A stretch of 33,682 nucleotides of DNA from Halobacteriovorax sp. (lineage in GTDB: Bacteria; Bdellovibrionota; Bacteriovoracia; Bacteriovoracales; Bacteriovoracaceae): the NCBI GenBank assembly GCA_020048985.1, contig JAIFLR010000078.1, positions 1 to 33,682 on the forward strand, given 5' to 3'. Positions 14,644-22,995 of the stretch are shown piece after piece. Below the pieces are notes generated by a model that saw nothing but the letters and a program-made list of their open reading frames with translations, ran no database searches and was not told the origin of the DNA. The position numbers and the translations under genes are program-made. Numbering within the stretch: position 1 is the stretch's first letter; each line of letters opens with the position of its first letter.

Positions 14644-15669
14644 ATGGACATGTCAAAGACCCTCTATTCCTCTGATTCTTTTGAGATTACTCAAAGGAAG
14701 AAGGATCACATTGAGTTGACTCCAAAATCGTTAACCACGGCGGTAACGGTGGATGGTCGTTTTGATTACGAGCCATTATTTTTCTCTCATCCCGTAGCCG
14801 ACGAGAAATTGCCCACATCATTTTTAGGATTCAATTTAGATTACCCGATATGGGTTTCCAGTATGACTGGTGGAATTGAAAAATCTCAAACGATAAATAC
14901 GAACCTCGCCAAACTTTGTGGTGAATTCAAACTGGGCATGGGACTCGGGTCGTGCCGCAATCTCTTAACTAGTTCAGACAGACTGAGTGATTTTGCGGTG
15001 AGAAAGCATCTTGGGGACCAACCCCTGTTTGCGAATATTGGTTACGCCCAATTAGAAGAATTATGTGAAGCAGATAAATTTCACCTTTTGCATGAAATGG
15101 TGAAGGTCCTGGAAGCAACTGGTCTCATTATTCACTTAAATCCTCTCCAAGAATGGTTTCAGCCTCATGGGGATAAATTTAAATTTAGTCCGCTTACAAT
15201 CTTTAAGAAGTTTCTCGAGCACACAAAATATCCGGTCTTGATCAAGGAAGTAGGACAAGGCATGGGGCCCAAAAGCCTTAAAGCACTTTTAGACCTGCCA
15301 CTGGCCGGTATCGAATTTGGTGCCTACGGTGGAACTAATTTTTCTCTCTTAGAAAGTCTCAGATCTTCTGGAGAGTTTGAATTTAAAAAGCCCTTCATTA
15401 ATGTCGGCCATACTGCCGCTGAGATGGTGGAGATTTTGAATGGTCTTCCTGTGAAAGGCAAAGAGTTCATTATTTCCGGCGGAGTGAGAACTGTGCTAGA
15501 TGGCTATGAACTCAAAGCTAAACTCAAGGCCCCTTCCGTCATTGGGATGGCCTCAAGCTTTTTGGGCCCTGCCCAGGAAAATTACGAAGTACTCCGTGAA
15601 CAATTTGTTCAAATGAAAGAAGCCTTGTTGGTTGCAAATAAGATTTTAAATCTTAAAGGGAATCTATGA
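14644..15669 (+). CDS. fni: Type 2 isopentenyl-diphosphate delta-isomerase
   Basis: FMN- and NADPH-dependent enzyme interconverting IPP and DMAPP. It is unrelated to the metal-dependent type 1 enzyme. The protein shows the N-terminal RKKDHIEL signature, WVSSMTGG, the GMGLGSCRNLL loop, ANIGYAQL, IHLNPLQEWFQPHGD (the conserved NPLQE with acid-base Gln), and a phosphate-binding FGAYGGTNFS near the C-terminal end of the barrel. Family length is about 345; here 341. The start is uncertain among TTG 14641, ATG 14644 and ATG 14650, since no strong ribosome-binding site is visible. It heads an operon of overlapping genes; its last bases overlap the HMG-CoA reductase start. Confidence 0.95.
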   Translation: MDMSKTLYSSDSFEITQRKKDHIELTPKSLTTAVTVDGRFDYEPLFFSHPVADEKLPTSFLGFNLDYPIWVSSMTGGIEKSQTINTNLAKLCGEFKLGMGLGSCRNLLTSSDRLSDFAVRKHLGDQPLFANIGYAQLEELCEADKFHLLHEMVKVLEATGLIIHLNPLQEWFQPHGDKFKFSPLTIFKKFLEHTKYPVLIKEVGQGMGPKSLKALLDLPLAGIEFGAYGGTNFSLLESLRSSGEFEFKKPFINVGHTAAEMVEILNGLPVKGKEFIISGGVRTVLDGYELKAKLKAPSVIGMASSFLGPAQENYEVLREQFVQMKEALLVANKILNLKGNL

Positions 15670-16985
15670 AACCAGTCTCTGGCTTTTCAAAGATGTCAAA
15701 AGAAGAAAAGATCGTCTGGTTATCTAATCAATTGGGCGGCGAAGCTCAAACGTTAGTTAAACAGATGCCGGTTTTCTGGCACCATGATAATGATATTCAG
15801 AAAAGACTCGACGAGTTTTCTGAAAACACACTTACCAATTTTGACATGCCTTTTGGTATCGCTCCTAATTTTTTAATCAACGGAAAAACCTATTCCGTGC
15901 CCATGGTGATTGAAGAGTCGTCGGTTGTTGCTGCAGCTTCTTTGGGTGCCAAGTTCTGGTACGAAAGAGGAGGCTTCACCTCAAAAATCATCTCGACCAA
16001 AAAAGTGGGTCAGATTCATTTCTTGTGGCAAGGCCAAAAAGAAAAGCTCACCGCCTTCTTTGAAAAATCTCAAAATGACCTCGTTGCTGCTGTTAAGCCT
16101 CTGACTGAAAATATGAACAGACGTGGTGGAGGCATTCTATCCGTTGGGCTTGAAGATATGACGGACAAAATTGAGAATTATTTCCAGCTCAAACTTGAAT
16201 TTAATACCTGTGACGCTATGGGGGCCAACTTCATTAATTCGATCCTGGAAGAAATGGCATTGGTCTTTAAACATAAGCTTGGTTTAGATGATTCATTCAC
16301 GGCTTCTGAAAAAGAAGTCCAGATCATCATGTGCATCCTTTCTAATTATACTCCAGAATGTTTAGTGGAGTGTTCTGTCGAGTGTCCGGTTGAAAATCTT
16401 GGCACAATTAATGGCATGAGTGCCCGCACATTTGCAGAGCGTTTCTCAACAGCTGTTAGAATTGCTCAAGTTGATATCAGTCGAGCTGTAACACACAATA
16501 AAGGTATTATGAATGGGGTCGATGCTGTGGTCCTTGCGACTGGCAATGACTTCAGAGCAATTGAGGCCTGTGCTCATGCTTTTGCTTCCAGAGATGGCCA
16601 GTACCGCTCTCTTTCAAAAGTTGATCTTCAAGGTGATACTTTTAAATTCACGCTCACAATACCTCTGGCCGTGGGAACTGTTGGGGGACTGACGTCTCTT
16701 CATCCGCTGGCCAAAACGTCCCTCGCTATCCTGGAGAACCCGTCGGCCCAGGATCTGATGAAAGTTATGGCCGCAGTTGGCCTTGCTCAAAACTTTGGTG
16801 CAGTGAAGTCCCTTGTGACCACTGGCATTCAAAAAGGACACATGAAATTACATTTATTAAATGTGTTAAACCAATTAGGGGCGTCTCCACTCCAAATTGA
16901 AAAAGGTAAAGAGTATTTCACTGACAAAGTGGTCTCATTTACAGCAGTCAGAACTTTTCTAGAATCTACAAAGCAGCTTCAGTGA
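15666..16985 (+). CDS. mvaA: Hydroxymethylglutaryl-CoA reductase, class II
   Basis: Converts HMG-CoA to mevalonate with two NAD(P)H, the committed step of the pathway. Class II (bacterial, soluble) is shown by the lack of membrane segments and by the motifs GIAPNFLINGKTYSVPM, the catalytic Glu in VIEESSVVAAAS, the CDAMGANFIN segment, the catalytic Lys/Asp stretch NKGIMNGVDAVVLATGND, and the mobile C-terminal region with catalytic His in GIQKGHMKLH. The 439 residues fit the class. Cys-rich sequence at about 233-241 (CLVECSVECPVEN) is unusual and could sense redox. It starts four bases inside fni and its TGA overlaps the next gene's GTG, so coupling is tight. Confidence 0.95.
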   Translation: MKPVSGFSKMSKEEKIVWLSNQLGGEAQTLVKQMPVFWHHDNDIQKRLDEFSENTLTNFDMPFGIAPNFLINGKTYSVPMVIEESSVVAAASLGAKFWYERGGFTSKIISTKKVGQIHFLWQGQKEKLTAFFEKSQNDLVAAVKPLTENMNRRGGGILSVGLEDMTDKIENYFQLKLEFNTCDAMGANFINSILEEMALVFKHKLGLDDSFTASEKEVQIIMCILSNYTPECLVECSVECPVENLGTINGMSARTFAERFSTAVRIAQVDISRAVTHNKGIMNGVDAVVLATGNDFRAIEACAHAFASRDGQYRSLSKVDLQGDTFKFTLTIPLAVGTVGGLTSLHPLAKTSLAILENPSAQDLMKVMAAVGLAQNFGAVKSLVTTGIQKGHMKLHLLNVLNQLGASPLQIEKGKEYFTDKVVSFTAVRTFLESTKQLQ

Positions 16986-17950
16986 GAGCATCCATGCAAG
17001 ATCAACATTTTTATGGTCATGGTAAATTATTATTGTCTGGAGAGTATTTCGTACTCGATGGAGCGATGGCACTAGCGATACCTACAACTGTTGGGCAATC
17101 GATGAAGGTTAAATATCGCCATTCATATCAACCGACACTTAACTGGAAGAGCGTTGATCATTCCGGCAAAGTTTGGTTTGAGTCAGATTATGAATTATGG
17201 CATTTCAAGCCGATAAAAGATCAAGAAAATGCCAAGCAAGATTTTGTTCATCAAGTACTCTCTTCGGTAAGACATCAAAACCCGCATTTTCTTCGGGACG
17301 ACATGGATGTTTTTGTTGAAACTAAAATTGAATTTCCGCTGGAGTGGGGGCTTGGTTCGAGTTCAACTTTCCTTTATAACGTCGCCCAATGGGCCTATGT
17401 CAGCCCATTCGAACTCCTGAAAAAAACTCTTGGTGGCTCTGGCTACGACATTGCATGCGCTCAAGCAATGAGACCCATACGTTTTCAAAGAGTGGATAAT
17501 AAACCTCAATGGGAAACGGTTGATTTTAACCCTTCATTTAAAGAAAACATTTATTTTCTCTATCTCGGAAATAAACAATCCTCAAAAGAGGAAGTTGTTG
17601 CTTTTAGTGAGGCTAAGATTGAAGGGCGAAACATGCTGGTGAATGAGATCACTCAGCTCACTCAAGAGATGATAGCCTGCCAAAGCTTAAATACATTCAA
17701 TAAAATTATCCTTAGCCATGAAGACATTATTGCTTCGGCTTTGAAATATGAAAAAGTTAAAGACAAATATTTCAAAGACTTCTGGGGACAAGTTAAATCT
17801 CTTGGTGCTTGGGGTGGAGACTTTGCTATGGTCACTTCTGATCGCACGCCTTCAGAAACCCGGGATTATTTTGCAGAAAAAGGTTTTACAACATTCATTC
17901 CTTTTTCTGAGATCAGTCGTACTGAATCTACTATTCAAAGACATTCATGA
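16982..17950 (+). CDS. GYDIA-family GHMP kinase, probable phosphomevalonate kinase
   Basis: ATP-dependent small-molecule kinase of the GHMP superfamily. Two hallmarks are clear: the N-terminal GHGKLLLSGEYFVLDG and the phosphate loop LEWGLGSSST (123-128), followed by the GGSGYDIACA motif (152-160) that names the GYDIA family known mainly from Bacteroidetes. A mevalonate kinase of the other type lies two genes on, so this enzyme most likely performs the phosphomevalonate step, though the family's substrate is not proven here. The GTG start overlaps the TGA of mvaA; an ATG four codons later is the alternative. The end overlaps mvaD by four bases. Confidence 0.85.
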   Translation: MRASMQDQHFYGHGKLLLSGEYFVLDGAMALAIPTTVGQSMKVKYRHSYQPTLNWKSVDHSGKVWFESDYELWHFKPIKDQENAKQDFVHQVLSSVRHQNPHFLRDDMDVFVETKIEFPLEWGLGSSSTFLYNVAQWAYVSPFELLKKTLGGSGYDIACAQAMRPIRFQRVDNKPQWETVDFNPSFKENIYFLYLGNKQSSKEEVVAFSEAKIEGRNMLVNEITQLTQEMIACQSLNTFNKIILSHEDIIASALKYEKVKDKYFKDFWGQVKSLGAWGGDFAMVTSDRTPSETRDYFAEKGFTTFIPFSEISRTESTIQRHS

Positions 17951-18996
17951 ATTCACTTTTAGCGCCCTATCGGGCGGCAGTTCCAGTAGCATTTGAATCG
18001 AGCTGGGAGTCTCCTGCTAATATTGCTTTCGTGAAGTATTGGGGAAAGAAGGGGCACCAGTTACCTGCAAATCCTTCTGTCTCAATGACACTTAAAGAAT
18101 GCAAAACCTCTACCAAAACGAAATTCTCGCTTTCAAATAATCTCACCGTTGAGTTGAAGCTTGATGGTCAAAAAAACGAACGTTTCGCACAAAAAATCAA
18201 AAGCTACCTTGAAGGTCTCCAGACTGAGTTGCCTTGGATTTCTAATCTCTCAGTTGAGATTGAAACGGCCAATACATTTCCCCATGGCACCGGAATCGCA
18301 TCATCGGCTTCAGGTTTATCGGCGTTTGTTTTGACTTTCGTTGATTACCTCAAGCATCTAAACCCGGAGGGAGATCACGCATTATTTTTGAAACGAGCGA
18401 GTTATCTCTCCAGACTGGCAAGCGGAAGTGCTTGTCGCTCTATCTATGGTGGTTTTGTTGCCTGGGGCGACTCAGCTCAAGTCGAGACGAGTGATCTTTA
18501 CGCGTCTCCGGTTGACGTTCATGCTGATCTCGCGTCTTTGCAGGACACTGTCTTAGTCGTAAGCGGAAAAGAGAAAAATGTCTCGAGCCGTGCTGGTCAC
18601 GGGTTAATGGGAGATCATCCTTTTGCTCTAAGCCGTTTTGCTCAGGCCAATGCTAACTTTTCTCAGTGTATTTCTGCACTCAAATCCGGGGATATAGAAG
18701 CTCTAGGGAAAATACTTGAAACAGAAGCACTTTCCCTTCATGCCATGATGCTGACTTCTTCAACTCCTTATATTTTACTCAAGCCCAATACATTGGCCGC
18801 GATTGATGCCATTTGGGATTTTAGACGTGAAACGAAGCTTCCTCTCTATTTTACTTTGGATGCAGGACCTAATCTGCATTTGATTTACCCTGAGGAATTT
18901 AAATCCAAGATCTTCACTTTCATTACTCATGAACTTTCTGCGCTCTCTGAGCAAATCATTGATGATAAAGTGGGAACTGGGCCCAGAAAATGTTAG
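17947..18996 (+). CDS. mvaD: Diphosphomevalonate decarboxylase
   Basis: ATP-dependent decarboxylation of mevalonate 5-diphosphate to IPP. Family landmarks are ANIAFVKYWGK (24-34, active-site Lys and Tyr), LPANPSVSMTL, the phosphate loop FPHGTGIASSASG (111-123), the substrate-binding ASGSACRSIYGGF (158-170, with Arg 164), TSSTPYILLKPNT and the TLDAGPNLHLIYP strand near the end. The 349-residue length fits the family. The start ATG lies in an ATGA overlap and the TAG overlaps the mevalonate kinase ATG by seven bases. Confidence 0.96.
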   Translation: MNSLLAPYRAAVPVAFESSWESPANIAFVKYWGKKGHQLPANPSVSMTLKECKTSTKTKFSLSNNLTVELKLDGQKNERFAQKIKSYLEGLQTELPWISNLSVEIETANTFPHGTGIASSASGLSAFVLTFVDYLKHLNPEGDHALFLKRASYLSRLASGSACRSIYGGFVAWGDSAQVETSDLYASPVDVHADLASLQDTVLVVSGKEKNVSSRAGHGLMGDHPFALSRFAQANANFSQCISALKSGDIEALGKILETEALSLHAMMLTSSTPYILLKPNTLAAIDAIWDFRRETKLPLYFTLDAGPNLHLIYPEEFKSKIFTFITHELSALSEQIIDDKVGTGPRKC

Positions 18997-19853
18997 AGAA
19001 TTGTTTTCCCGCCAAAATTCTTCTTCTGGGTGAATACACTATTCTTAACGGGTCAAAGGCGCTGGCGATTCCTTATTCTGAATTTCAGGGAAAATGGTCA
19101 TATGCTCCGCTTTTGACTGAAGAATCTAAAATTTCCCATTCCTCTTTGGTGTCTTTTCTCTCTCATACTTCGGAGAAGTATCTCGATATTTTAAGGCTCA
19201 AAAATGATATCGAGCGGGGACTGTGGTTTGATTCCTCCATCCCTCATGGCTACGGTCTCGGAAGTTCGGGCGCCTTGATTGCGGCGATTTTTCAAACTTA
19301 CGGAGTCAAACAAAGCTCCATGATGAAAGATAAAGAGGCCCTTGCAAAATTAGAGGATTACTTTCATGGCTCAAGTTCGGGTATTGATCCCCTAGTAAGT
19401 CTGATTCAGAAGCCACTTTTGATTCATAGTTTTGATAATGTTGAGGCCCTGGCCAAACCTTTAAATCTCGAGGGTTTTTTCCTCTTAAATACAGGCAAAC
19501 CCCGTCAGACAGGTCCACTAGTTAATATCTACCAGGAAAAAATGAAAGACCCTGAGTTCAAAAGAGGCTGTGCTGATGTGTTGATGCGCGAAGTCAATTT
19601 TGCGATTAACGAAATTTTAGGTAATGATCGTTCTAATCTATTTCACCATTTGTGGTTAATTTCAAAGTTTCAGTGGGAGTATTTTCCGGAGATGATACCG
19701 ACACAAATGAGAGGACCCTGGTCAAAGGGTCTGGAAACGGGTGATTATATTTTGAAACTTTGTGGTGCCGGAGGCGGCGGATTTATATTAGGATTTAGTG
19801 AAAAATTAGCTACGATGGATTTCAGTCAGCACGATATAAGGAAGCTTAAATGA
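18990..19853 (+). CDS. mvk: Mevalonate kinase
   Basis: GHMP kinase phosphorylating mevalonate at C5. The N-terminus PAKILLLGEYTILNG, the phosphate loop IPHGYGLGSSGAL (84-96) and the FHGSSSGIDPLVS segment (125-137, Asp 133 as catalytic base) identify it; the last reads HGxxSGxDP as in mevalonate kinases, and KLCGAGGGGFILGF is the C-terminal GHMP motif. It is short (287 residues; the family is often 290-330). The GSSSGIDP variant with the neighbouring GYDIA kinase resembles the Bacteroidetes gene set. A closer assignment between mevalonate and phosphomevalonate kinase rests on this context. ATGA overlap with the downstream glucoamylase gene. Confidence 0.85.
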   Translation: MLENCFPAKILLLGEYTILNGSKALAIPYSEFQGKWSYAPLLTEESKISHSSLVSFLSHTSEKYLDILRLKNDIERGLWFDSSIPHGYGLGSSGALIAAIFQTYGVKQSSMMKDKEALAKLEDYFHGSSSGIDPLVSLIQKPLLIHSFDNVEALAKPLNLEGFFLLNTGKPRQTGPLVNIYQEKMKDPEFKRGCADVLMREVNFAINEILGNDRSNLFHHLWLISKFQWEYFPEMIPTQMRGPWSKGLETGDYILKLCGAGGGGFILGFSEKLATMDFSQHDIRKLK

Positions 19854-21121
19854 AATTTTTATTTTTATTACTTGTACCGACTCTTACTTGGGCCAGTTTG
19901 CCAACCAAAGGGGAGCAATTTAAGTTCAGCTTAAATATGGTAATTTCCAATGCCACTCGTCCTGATGTGAAACCCGGCATGGTAGTTGCTAGTCCCAGTA
20001 GGGAAGCTCCTAACTATTATTATGACTGGGTCAGAGATACTGCCCTGACCATGCGCTCTTTAATTGATTTTTATGAATTAAAAAAAGATCCAAAAATCAA
20101 AAAAATGATTTTCACATGGATCGATGCCGAAGCTTACCGTCAAAATCTTCCTACCTACTCAGGTTTAGGCGAGCCTAAATATAATATTGATGGCTCGGGC
20201 TTCACAGGTCCTTGGGGACGTCCGCAGAACGACGGGCCTGCCCTTCGTGCTCTGGCGATGATTAAATTTGCCCGCATTCTTTTCGCAGAAGGTAACCAGG
20301 ATTACGTTTTAAAAAATCTATATCACGGCGTTTTGCCAGCTGATTCAGTAATCAAAAAAGACCTTGAGTATGTGGCCCACCACTGGAATGAGCATAGCTT
20401 TGATCTCTGGGAAGAAGAGAAAGGAATGCATTTCTACACTCTACTGTCTCAGCACGTGGCCTTGCAGGAAGGAGCGAAGCTCGCTGCCGAACTTAAGGAT
20501 TCAAATGCCGCAGATTTTTATAAGCAAGAGTCAGAAAGAATTGCTCGCAAACTAAAAGCAGAGTTTCCTCATGACCGAGTGGGTTTACTTGTGACTTCAC
20601 AAAAATCTGCCCCACTTGGTTATAAAGATTCTGGTCTGGATGTGGCACCACTTTTGGCCCTTCTTCATACTTCTCCTTATCAGAAACTGTTCTCCCTTAG
20701 AGACCCTTATGTTCTCAAATATATAGAAACTCTGACATCTGCCTTTGCCGACATTTATAACGTGAATAAAAAGTATGCTAACCTTGGTGTTGGTATTGGA
20801 CGCTACCCTGAAGATCGCTACGACGGGTACGAGACATCAAGATTAGGGAATCCTTGGTTCCTTTCAACTATTGCTCTGGGTGAATACGTTTGTTTGGTAA
20901 AAAATGAATTATCAAAGAGTGGTAAGTTAACGAAAACTCTCTCTAAGGAGCTCTCAGACGTCATTGAGGCCCAATTTCAGAGAGTTCTCTTTCATTCTGA
21001 TCGTAAGGGTCATATGTCAGAGCAGTTTAACCATGAAAATGGACTGATGCAGGGAGCAGTTGATCTAACTTGGTCTCATAATTCCTTCATGACTGCCATG
21101 ATGAGATGTCATTTCCTTTAA
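19850..21121 (+). CDS. Secreted glucoamylase-like glycoside hydrolase, GH15
   Basis: Exo-acting alpha-glucosidase family that releases glucose from starch-like chains. A signal peptide MKFLFLLLVPTLTWAS is followed by a full (alpha/alpha)6 barrel with the GH15 landmarks YYYDWVRDTALTM (57-68), GRPQNDGPALRA, SFDLWEEEKGMHF with the probable acid Glu 188, GRYPEDRYDG, and near the end MSEQFNHENGLMQGAVDLTWS with the probable base Glu 391. All catalytic parts are present, so activity is expected in the periplasm or outside. Its ATGA overlap with mvk puts it in the mevalonate operon, an odd place for it; operon hitch-hiking is as likely as a real link. Confidence 0.9.
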   Translation: MKFLFLLLVPTLTWASLPTKGEQFKFSLNMVISNATRPDVKPGMVVASPSREAPNYYYDWVRDTALTMRSLIDFYELKKDPKIKKMIFTWIDAEAYRQNLPTYSGLGEPKYNIDGSGFTGPWGRPQNDGPALRALAMIKFARILFAEGNQDYVLKNLYHGVLPADSVIKKDLEYVAHHWNEHSFDLWEEEKGMHFYTLLSQHVALQEGAKLAAELKDSNAADFYKQESERIARKLKAEFPHDRVGLLVTSQKSAPLGYKDSGLDVAPLLALLHTSPYQKLFSLRDPYVLKYIETLTSAFADIYNVNKKYANLGVGIGRYPEDRYDGYETSRLGNPWFLSTIALGEYVCLVKNELSKSGKLTKTLSKELSDVIEAQFQRVLFHSDRKGHMSEQFNHENGLMQGAVDLTWSHNSFMTAMMRCHFL

Positions 21122-21142
21122 TATGTAATTTTTATATTCTTT

Positions 21143-21177
21143 AGAGTGTGGGGCCAGAATTTTGGTACCCTCACTCT
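21143..21177 (+). promoter_or_regulatory. Strong leader hairpin touching a start codon
   Basis: AGAGTG (21143-21148) pairs with CACTCT (21172-21177). After a T-T mismatch GGG pairs with CCC, then a bulged A, and an inner CCA/TGG pair closes a six-base GAATTT loop, giving roughly 13 paired positions. The stem ends directly at the ATG at 21178. No purine-rich ribosome-binding site lies between. No T-run follows, so it is not a standard terminator. Confidence 0.55.
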
Positions 21178-21912
21178 ATGAATAAAATTCTAAGCCTCCT
21201 CCTGACATTTATGAGCCTCCAATCTGTTGCCGCAACTTTTTCCATGGAAAAAGATGGCCTGTGCTTCAGGAATGCGGATCCGGGACTTCGCAGTTTTGGT
21301 CCCATGGGCGTTTTAGGTAGTAAAAAAGGGGTGTGCCAGGGGATGTCGGGCATAGTCTCTGCTTTTCATGAACACGCCAAATTTAGTCCCGGCAAATCAA
21401 AGATGACCTACAACGAGGCCCTTGCTGCGATGGCAGAATTAAGACGCTACCATTCTGGTGGATGTGCGCTTAAGAAGAATGTTGAAATCACGGGATACGC
21501 CAATTTAAATGAATTCTGCCGTGCTCATAAGAGTCTTTTGATGGCAAACGCCATTGATTACAATGCTGACATTGCTGTTCGTGAGATCTCGTGGAACCTG
21601 GATGAGTTTCTTATTCTTCAGGACTCACCCATCACTTCAACATTGGGAAGAATAAATCTTCATGCCTCGGTGGAAAGTCTTCGTAAACGACTGGGGTCAG
21701 GTCGCTGGCCTTTGATGCTCTATTATAGCCACGTGGTTGGCGTTCATTCTGTGACCACTCATAAAGATAAGGTTGTATTTGGTCTCTATGATTCCAACTA
21801 CGGCTCTTCAATTGAGTACACAGTGAACTACGCAAAGGACGGATTGCCTAAGTCTGGTCAAAAGATGATCTGGGATACAACCCCAGATCGCCTGACTACT
21901 GTTTGTTGGTAG
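21178..21912 (+). CDS. Secreted protein with YopT/C58-like Cys-His-Asp pattern
   Basis: Starts MNKILSLLLTFMSLQSVAAT, a clear signal peptide, so I take the ATG at 21178 rather than a GTG at 21148 that would spoil it. The mature part carries KKGVCQGMSGIVSAF (Cys 53), VVGVHSVTTH (His 190) and FGLYDSNYGSS (Asp 205, Asn 207). The order and spacing match papain-fold peptidases, particularly the YopT/C58 group (CxGxS, then H, then a DPNYG-like turn). Other Cys residues (29, 96, 114, final 243) could form disulphides. It may be an exported cysteine peptidase or toxin-like protein. The match is by motif, so confidence is moderate. No Shine-Dalgarno is visible; a hairpin touches its start. Confidence 0.6.
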   Translation: MNKILSLLLTFMSLQSVAATFSMEKDGLCFRNADPGLRSFGPMGVLGSKKGVCQGMSGIVSAFHEHAKFSPGKSKMTYNEALAAMAELRRYHSGGCALKKNVEITGYANLNEFCRAHKSLLMANAIDYNADIAVREISWNLDEFLILQDSPITSTLGRINLHASVESLRKRLGSGRWPLMLYYSHVVGVHSVTTHKDKVVFGLYDSNYGSSIEYTVNYAKDGLPKSGQKMIWDTTPDRLTTVCW

Positions 21913-21917
21913 AAATT

Positions 21918-22772
21918 CTAGTGTTCAATACCTGTGGTTTCTTCGCTCTTGATGAGTGAGAGCTTCACAGAGTAAGACATTGATTTGGCCGGCATGAATC
22001 CAAATTCTTTGGCCTCAGGCTTTTTCGTTCTCCAGTCTTCAGATACCATAGAAGCTTTAGCGATCTTTCTATCCATCACAATACCAGCTTCAAATTGATT
22101 ACGAAGGGCCTCAAAAAGACCAAGCTTGGCCTGAATACGTTGAACAGGGGCAAGCTTTGCGATCCCGCCTAGTATTTGAGCGATCACTTCATTTTTATTT
22201 TCTGAGTAGGTCTCATTTAAAAATCCAGATTGAGTCAGAGCGGATTCAGAAATTGGGGCACCTGAAAGAATCCAGGCACGAGAGAAGGCAGGGGGGACTA
22301 GAGCTGAAAGCATACTCATCCCGCCAGCTGCTGGGACCAGGCCATAGTGGCAGTGATTAAAACTCACTTTGGCCTCTTTATGAGCAATACGAATGTCAGC
22401 ACCGAGAGCAAATTCAGAAGCAATTGTTTCAGAGCCATGGCCAAGATCCATCACCACTGTCTGTGGCAATTGCATCATAGCGAAAATAATTTTTTGAAGT
22501 TTGGTATTAATTTTGTCCAGCTGAGAAGCTGAGAGAGCTGAAAGTGATTCTAGTTCAAGACCTGTAGAGAATACTTCTGAAGAAGAATCGATGAAGATGG
22601 TGTTGATTTCAACACGAGTCGTACACCAAGCGAGAAGGGATTCTAACTCGAACAACATCTCTAATCTGAAAGCATTCTTCCAGTCTGGGCGATTCAACGT
22701 CACGAATAATGTGCGGGTGGATTTTTCCAACCGTGTAGAGAGAGTCGTGTAGTTGAAAAGAGTCGTCTGCAT
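21918..22772 (-). CDS. Enoyl-CoA hydratase/isomerase-family (crotonase-fold) protein
   Basis: Crotonase-fold protein, 284 residues, that would act on acyl-CoA esters. The start of the fold is VTLNRPDWKNAF, the oxyanion loop region reads VFSTGLELESL, and the core SEFALGADIRIAHKEAKVSF leads into GLVPAAGGMSML. The first catalytic Glu position (SEF) is kept, but the second, usually PE before GLxPxxG, reads HCHYGLVP, so ordinary hydratase activity is doubtful. ATG at 22772 is preferred because AAGGAAGG lies five bases upstream; a TTG eight codons earlier has no site. It converges on the YopT-like gene with five bases between stops. Confidence 0.82.
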   Translation of the reverse strand: MQTTLFNYTTLSTRLEKSTRTLFVTLNRPDWKNAFRLEMLFELESLLAWCTTRVEINTIFIDSSSEVFSTGLELESLSALSASQLDKINTKLQKIIFAMMQLPQTVVMDLGHGSETIASEFALGADIRIAHKEAKVSFNHCHYGLVPAAGGMSMLSALVPPAFSRAWILSGAPISESALTQSGFLNETYSENKNEVIAQILGGIAKLAPVQRIQAKLGLFEALRNQFEAGIVMDRKIAKASMVSEDWRTKKPEAKEFGFMPAKSMSYSVKLSLIKSEETTGIEH

Positions 22773-22813
22773 GTCACCTTCCTTGGTTTCTCGCAAAATT
22801 GATCTAAATCTCT

Positions 22814-22837
22814 TCTTCGCTAATCCTTAAGCGAAGA
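22814..22837 (-). promoter_or_regulatory. Perfect 8-bp hairpin upstream of the crotonase-fold gene
   Basis: TCTTCGCT (22814-22821) and AGCGAAGA (22830-22837) form an exact inverted repeat with an eight-base loop, about 42 bases before the ATG at 22772. It could be an operator or a leader structure. The rest of the 22773-22995 gap shows no gene; it must contain the promoters of both flanking genes. Confidence 0.35.
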
Positions 22838-22995
22838 GTTGACTTAATTATTTTTTCAGAAAGCCGGCCCATGTGTCAAAGGTATTTCATAGTGGTCATT
22901 TTTGCTCAGGAAAGGGATATGCAGATTTTACTTGTCAGGTTCTGCGAGAATTGAAACCCTTTTAGTATATTTAAGATCTTAGACTTGAGGCTAAA

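Noticed and set aside
22814..22837. Hairpin as a transcription terminator
   Set aside because: It lies upstream of both flanking genes, so there is no transcript to end; kept only as a possible leader or operator structure.
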